From NCBI GenBank assembly GCA_036501665.1, contig DASXZW010000063.1:1-64000 (forward strand): a DNA stretch of 64,000 nt, in the 5' to 3' direction. This document shows positions 62,222 to 64,000 of the stretch, in pieces (the first letter of the stretch is position 1; each line of letters opens with the position of its first letter). The stretch is from DATAUD01 sp036501665. Lineage in GTDB: Bacteria > Verrucomicrobiota > Verrucomicrobiia > Limisphaerales > Palsa-1400. The position numbers and the translations under genes are program-made. Below the pieces are notes generated by a model, which did no database searches, was not told the DNA's origin, and saw only the letters and a program-made list of their open reading frames with translations.

Positions 62222-62678
62222 AGTCCGCCTGCTCCGCGCACTCTTGAAACAGGATGTGCGGTTCATGGTGGTTGGACTCTCGGCCGCTACTTTGCAAGGC
62301 GCGCCGGTCGTGACTCAAGACGTTGATCTGTGGTTTGAGAACCTTGGTGAGCAAAAAATATCTGACGCATTGCGCGAGGTTGGCGCTGCATATGTCCCTC
62401 CTTCCATTAACAATCCGCCGATGTTGGCAGGCGCGGGCTCAGAATTGTTCGATATCGTTATCCGAATGGATGGTTTGGGGCCTTTTGCCAACGAAATTAA
62501 GAACTGCATTGATGTTCCGTTGGGGCCTGACAAACTCAAAGTGCTTTCGCTTGAACGTATTCTGGCCAGCAAGATCGCCGCGAATCGACCGAAGGATCAA
62601 TTGACTATTCAAATTCTCCGCGATGTGCTTGCTGCGACTCAAACTATTAAATCGGAGAGCGGCAGAAGTAATATTTGA
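62190..62678 (+). CDS. Nucleotidyltransferase-fold protein (AbiEii/MNT-like)
   Basis: A 162-residue protein with GTG start at 62190. The nucleotidyltransferase signature VVGLSAATLQG (27-37) and DVDLWFE (D44, D46) is visible. Related proteins act as toxins or adenylylating antitoxins in type II/IV modules or abortive infection systems. The close overlap with the upstream small gene supports a two-gene module; which member is the toxin cannot be told. Confidence 0.75.
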   Translation: MAAPLPFSESEVRLLRALLKQDVRFMVVGLSAATLQGAPVVTQDVDLWFENLGEQKISDALREVGAAYVPPSINNPPMLAGAGSELFDIVIRMDGLGPFANEIKNCIDVPLGPDKLKVLSLERILASKIAANRPKDQLTIQILRDVLAATQTIKSESGRSNI

Positions 62679-62698
62679 TCAAACGCAACTGGGAAATC

Positions 62699-63040
62699 TC
62701 AGGCCGTTGCGTTGAACGTGCCGCCGCTGGAGGATTGTTGCACGTTGCTGCTGGGTGCGGGGGAAATGTTACTGATAGTCTGCTGATTAGTCGAGGGGGC
62801 TGGCGTAATGCCGCCAGAGGCTTGAGTGCTTGGCGCTTTACCTTCCCGTTGCAGCCTCCCCAAGGCAACCAGCGCAGCTGAAACGTTACCGGAGTCGATG
62901 GCGTTTTGCAGCGACTGGTAATCTGCTTTGCCTTGCCAATTCGGGCTGTTCGCGAAGTGGGAATATTGCACCATTAACAATTGTAAAAGCGCCGTCGTCG
63001 GCTGGCTTGTTGCCGACGATATGGCAGATATCGGGCTCAT
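62699..63040 (-). CDS. Small hypothetical protein with Ser/Pro-rich tail
   Basis: A 113-residue protein from ATG 63040 (the frame extends to 63103). A helical segment with YQSLQNAIDSGNVSAALVAL and GRLQREG resembles a short repeat found in small proteins of unknown function. The tail is Ser/Thr/Pro/Gln-rich (TNQQTISNISPAPSSNVQQS). No signal peptide is visible. Confidence 0.6.
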   Translation of the reverse strand: MSPISAISSATSQPTTALLQLLMVQYSHFANSPNWQGKADYQSLQNAIDSGNVSAALVALGRLQREGKAPSTQASGGITPAPSTNQQTISNISPAPSSNVQQSSSGGTFNATA

Positions 63041-63254
63041 AAGATAACATATGGATTGTTGAATTTCTTGTCCGTCGTCCGTCTTGTCCGCACCTCTAAC
63101 CAACCAAAGGCATCGGATGGATGTGCCGGAGACTTTAGGACATTTTTTTGGATTTATTTTGCGGCAAAATGCGGCTGGGACGGAATTGTTGCGTAACTTG
63201 TTGCAAGGGAATATGAATAGGCTGATTTTTCGCCTTTACCACCGAGGAGGGAAA

Positions 63255-64000
63255 TTACTTGGCGTATTCTGCGATTACGGGGATAACGATGAGTTCCTTG
63301 TCATCGGGGCAATCGCGCCGGAGAAGGACTACGACACCCAAAGACAGCAAAATCAACAGGCTGACGAGAGGCAAACCATCGTCGCGAAGCAGTGGTCCGA
63401 TGCGAGGCAGGCGGGCAGCGAGATCGGTCAACGTAAAAATCGCCAGAGCGGTTAAAATCGTGCGGTTGTTTTTGTTTTCCAAGGCGCGATGCAGAAGGGA
63501 AACCACGAGCGGCAGCAGCAGGAGATAGTAATAATTATGGGCGACGGGATTGATGATCAATGCAACGCCAACAAGGAGTCCGGCTATGATGAGCAAGTCA
63601 CGCGGCGAATCGTTTCGACGACTTCCAAGCGCACAGATTAGTCCGGCCAAAAGCAGGGCGCCAACTGCATAGACGATGAAACGTTCGGCGGGCGCGGCAA
63701 TCGCGGGGCGTTGCTCGCGGATTTGGTTGTGGTAACGCCAGTTGTGAATGAATGCCAACAGGGACTGGTTGTCGGTCGATTGCATCCCGGTGAGTTCGTG
63801 GATAAGTGATTTGTCTGATCCTTTTCCCAGGGCGGGTTTTACGAGGATTTGAACCCAATCTTTGTAGAGCGCTGCGCTGCGGCTCGGACCCATCGTCAAA
63901 ACTGGAAGGGCAACCAGCATCAGAACCAGGCCCGTGCCTGCTCCTGCCGCCATGCGCCACTGGCGTCGCCAAAGAGGGTAGATCAGCAGGAGCGCGGGAA
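63255..64000 (-). CDS. GT87/DUF2029-like membrane glycosyltransferase, 5' end outside window
   Basis: The frame is open to the window edge (LLIYPLWRRQWR precedes MAAGAGTGLVLMLVALP). At least 240 residues with five or more membrane helices and a conserved NPVAHNYYYLLLLPLVVSLL. It resembles the C-terminal half of GT87/DUF2029 polyprenol-sugar transferases. The catalytic N-terminal loops lie outside the window. Confidence 0.7.
   Translation of the reverse strand, partial: PALLLIYPLWRRQWRMAAGAGTGLVLMLVALPVLTMGPSRSAALYKDWVQILVKPALGKGSDKSLIHELTGMQSTDNQSLLAFIHNWRYHNQIREQRPAIAAPAERFIVYAVGALLLAGLICALGSRRNDSPRDLLIIAGLLVGVALIINPVAHNYYYLLLLPLVVSLLHRALENKNNRTILTALAIFTLTDLAARLPRIGPLLRDDGLPLVSLLILLSLGVVVLLRRDCPDDKELIVIPVIAEYAK

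Overview
The window looks like chromosomal DNA of a verrucomicrobial bacterium, most like the Pedosphaera/Limisphaera group. This is inferred from marker families rather than a search: three secreted dehydrogenase-like proteins that end in or carry c-type heme domains (2650, 14356, 22701), a pilin-like protein with the H-X9-DG motif (9365), a TIGR04073 exosortase-associated lipoprotein (61414), an Agl23-type membrane glycosyltransferase (41538), an ARC ATPase/Dop pair (53259-56521), and many dispersed palindromic repeats, one set framing a REP-associated transposase. No rRNA, tRNA, CRISPR array or prophage was seen.

Layout. 1-2.6 kb: accessory DNA with an antitoxin-like gene and a two-gene DUF4365 nuclease-like cassette preceded by a gene remnant. 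2.6-6.4 kb: a diheme sugar-dehydrogenase-like protein, then a decay zone (5'-truncated Ser/Thr kinase, palindromic repeats, an internally deleted amt) ending in an intact glnK. 6.4-12.8 kb: prolyl oligopeptidase, lipoprotein, pilin-like and cysteine-rich proteins, and a large secreted protein behind a cobalamin riboswitch and terminator. 12.9-25.8 kb: two toxin-antitoxin pairs around a catabolic-looking block (DHPS-like protein, two giant PVC heme proteins, TIM-barrel isomerase, amidohydrolase, Tat-exported aminotransferase). 26-28.5 kb: lipid A/LPS genes (Kdo hydroxylase, heptose-bisphosphatase-like HAD protein). 28.6-35.9 kb: a TPR protein that looks like the C-terminal part of a STAND ATPase, and a signalling block (response regulator, YfiR-like protein, histidine kinase, PAS sensor). 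36-39 kb: korAB behind a good sigma-70-like promoter. 39-49 kb: secreted M28 and M3 peptidases, glycosyltransferase and discoidin genes, a frameshifted methyltransferase, and two orphan oligopeptide-type ABC ATPases. 49.3-49.9 kb: the REP transposase unit. 50-56.9 kb: a co-directional run of 6-phosphogluconolactonase, a membrane beta-propeller, ARC ATPase, Dop-like enzyme and a small basic protein. 57-64 kb: CHASE2 adenylate cyclase and FecR-domain gene separated by a terminator, ispE, a nucleotidyltransferase-type toxin-like pair and a GT87-like membrane protein running off the window.

The strongest leads are the B12-riboswitch-controlled surface protein, the ARC-Dop locus with no visible Pup/UBact or proteasome core, the DUF4365 two-gene cassette, the collapsed amt in front of an intact glnK, and the terminator/operator arrangement around FecR and the adenylate cyclase. 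Many start codons were moved downstream of the longest frame because signal peptides, Shine-Dalgarno-like sequence or overlaps favour internal starts. Family names are from recognition of motifs by eye; none was confirmed by a database search.
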